Assembly (NCBI GenBank): GCA_030667105.1
Contig: DAOUWN010000129.1
Span: 1 to 6,490, forward strand
DNA length: 6,490 bases
Reading direction: 5' to 3'
Source of the DNA: Deltaproteobacteria bacterium
GTDB taxonomy: Bacteria > Desulfobacterota > Desulfobacteria > C00003060
Part shown: positions 6,089-6,490 of the stretch, in pieces
Numbering within the stretch: the stretch's first letter is position 1
Layout: each line of letters starts with the position of its first letter
Made by a program: the position numbers and the translations under genes
The notes under the pieces: generated by a model
The model's database searches: none
Told to the model about the DNA's origin: nothing
What the model saw: the letters and a program-made list of their open reading frames with translations, nothing else

Positions 6089-6394
6089 AGCTACCGGGCT
6101 CACTTCAAAATGCTGATCCAGCCGCATGGTTTTGAAAAGCTTGTAGATATCTTCTGAGACATTGGTGACCGACATCTTTCCGCCTGCCTTGCTCACGGAA
6201 TTATGGGTGGCCACAAGCACGCCAATGCCCACTGAGTCGACCATCTCAACACCCATAAGGTCTATGACCAGCTCCTTGACACCACCCTGAACGATTTTGA
6301 GCAGTTTGTCTCTGAACCCCTCTGCCATTGAGGCGACGATGTCTTCCTCTGGTTTAACGACCTCCTGTTGAGCCTTTTTCTTAGCTTTTGCCAT
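6083..6394 (-). CDS. STAS-domain protein (anti-sigma-factor-antagonist type) at the head of the che operon
   Basis: A 103-residue, single-domain cytoplasmic protein. After a lysine-rich start (1-10), the STAS fold runs from about 11 to 97: a helix near 22-36, strand KELVIDL (40-46), the family loop VEMVDSVGIGVL (49-60), and a second strand near 74-79. Ser54 in VDSVGIG is in the position phosphorylated in SpoIIAA-type antagonists. In that family the unphosphorylated protein binds a serine kinase/anti-sigma factor. No such partner is encoded here, so in this operon it may instead be a docking or scaffold module for the chemosensory complex; that is inference. GGAGG lies 5 nt before the ATG. The stop codon lies in a family A repeat, 46 nt ahead of cheA. 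The fold is secure; the specific role is unknown, so no symbol is given. Confidence 0.88.
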   Translation of the reverse strand: MAKAKKKAQQEVVKPEEDIVASMAEGFRDKLLKIVQGGVKELVIDLMGVEMVDSVGIGVLVATHNSVSKAGGKMSVTNVSEDIYKLFKTMRLDQHFEVSPVAG

Positions 6395-6399
6395 TGATC

Positions 6400-6404
6400 C
6401 CTCC
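6400..6404 (-). promoter_or_regulatory. STAS gene ribosome binding site
   Basis: GGAGG within a purine run on the minus strand, 5 nt before the ATG at 6394. It supports this methionine as the start. Confidence 0.7.
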
Positions 6405-6436
6405 CATTCTTAGTTTTTGGCTCGTATAGTCAGGTA

Positions 6437-6454
6437 GCTCCGGCGCGCCGTAGC
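6437..6454. promoter_or_regulatory. GC-rich palindrome in the leader of the STAS gene
   Basis: CGGCGCGCCG (6441-6450) is a perfect 10-bp palindrome, extended by GCT/AGC arms around one mismatched pair to 18 bp. It lies 43 nt upstream of the STAS start. It could be an operator for a dimeric regulator or a short hairpin in the leader RNA. I see no good promoter boxes next to it, so the role is a guess. Confidence 0.3.
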
Positions 6455-6455
6455 C

Positions 6456-6490
6456 AAAGCGGCTTTCAGCCTTCCAAGCTTTGGGCTTAC
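6456..6490 (+). repeat. Repeat family C upstream of the operon
   Basis: On the plus strand, GCTTTCA (6462-6468), GCTTTGG (6478-6484) and GCTTAC (6485-6490) are spaced 7-bp-like units matching those inside cheA; GGCTTTCAGC (6461-6470) is identical to 3909-3918. A small dyad AAAGC-G-GCTTT (6456-6466) overlaps. The array runs off the window edge, so its extent is unknown. Confidence 0.5.

Noticed and set aside
5491..6135. Long plus-strand open frames opposite cheA (also at 3208-3813, 4117-4734 and, opposite cheB/cheW, 1670-2284)
   Set aside because: They lie antisense to genes with complete conserved domains, lack recognisable motifs and SD sites, and their composition fits mirror frames of the real genes.
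6418..6460. Promoter for the operon (TATACG near 6422-6427 on the minus strand, or a sigma-54-like TGGC element near 6451-6456)
   Set aside because: No matching -35 box at 16-18 bp for the first, and no GC element at the right spacing for the second.

Overview
The window holds one compact chemosensory operon, all on the minus strand, so it is transcribed from right to left. The order is a small STAS-domain protein (6083-6394), a very large hybrid CheA histidine kinase (2755-6036), CheW (2126-2587), CheB methylesterase (1001-2119) and CheR methyltransferase (144-983). Spacing is tight from cheW onward (6 and 17 nt) and looser on either side of cheA (46 and 167 nt). All five genes are intact and carry the key residues expected of their families. 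No CheY, receptor, CheD, CheC/CheX or CheZ gene is present, and both ends of the window are probably cut inside a larger locus.

The organism is most likely a deltaproteobacterium in the broad sense (Desulfobacterota or a relative). This rests on the STAS-cheA-cheW-cheB-cheR order, a CheA with two CheW-like domains plus a C-terminal receiver, balanced base composition and repeat-rich spacers. It is inference by general resemblance, not by database match.

Proposed working: CheA autophosphorylates at His50 under control of receptors coupled through CheW. It can pass phosphate to its own receiver (Asp1025), to CheB (Asp59) and to response regulators encoded elsewhere. CheR and CheB set receptor methylation. 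The STAS protein may act as a docking or partner-switching module, but its partner is not in the window.

The least expected content is a set of short, degenerate tandem repeats with 7- or 8-bp units. They lie in the gene spacers and also inside coding sequence. One family has three perfect 8-bp units in the cheA linker before the dimerisation domain and related copies in both spacers beside cheA. A second, 7-bp, family fills an insertion that splits the first CheW-like domain of CheA and recurs upstream of the STAS gene. A third, 7-bp, family spans the cheA stop codon and, in the opposite orientation, the cheW stop and cheB start. The same repeats therefore act as spacer DNA in one place and protein linker in another, and an 8-bp unit could in principle switch the cheA reading frame.

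The left end (1-143) holds no gene that I can support, only a weak inverted repeat and an unassigned open frame. The right end (6395-6490) is the STAS leader, with a GC-rich palindrome and more repeat sequence. No RNA genes, insertion sequences, CRISPR arrays or clear intrinsic terminators were seen.
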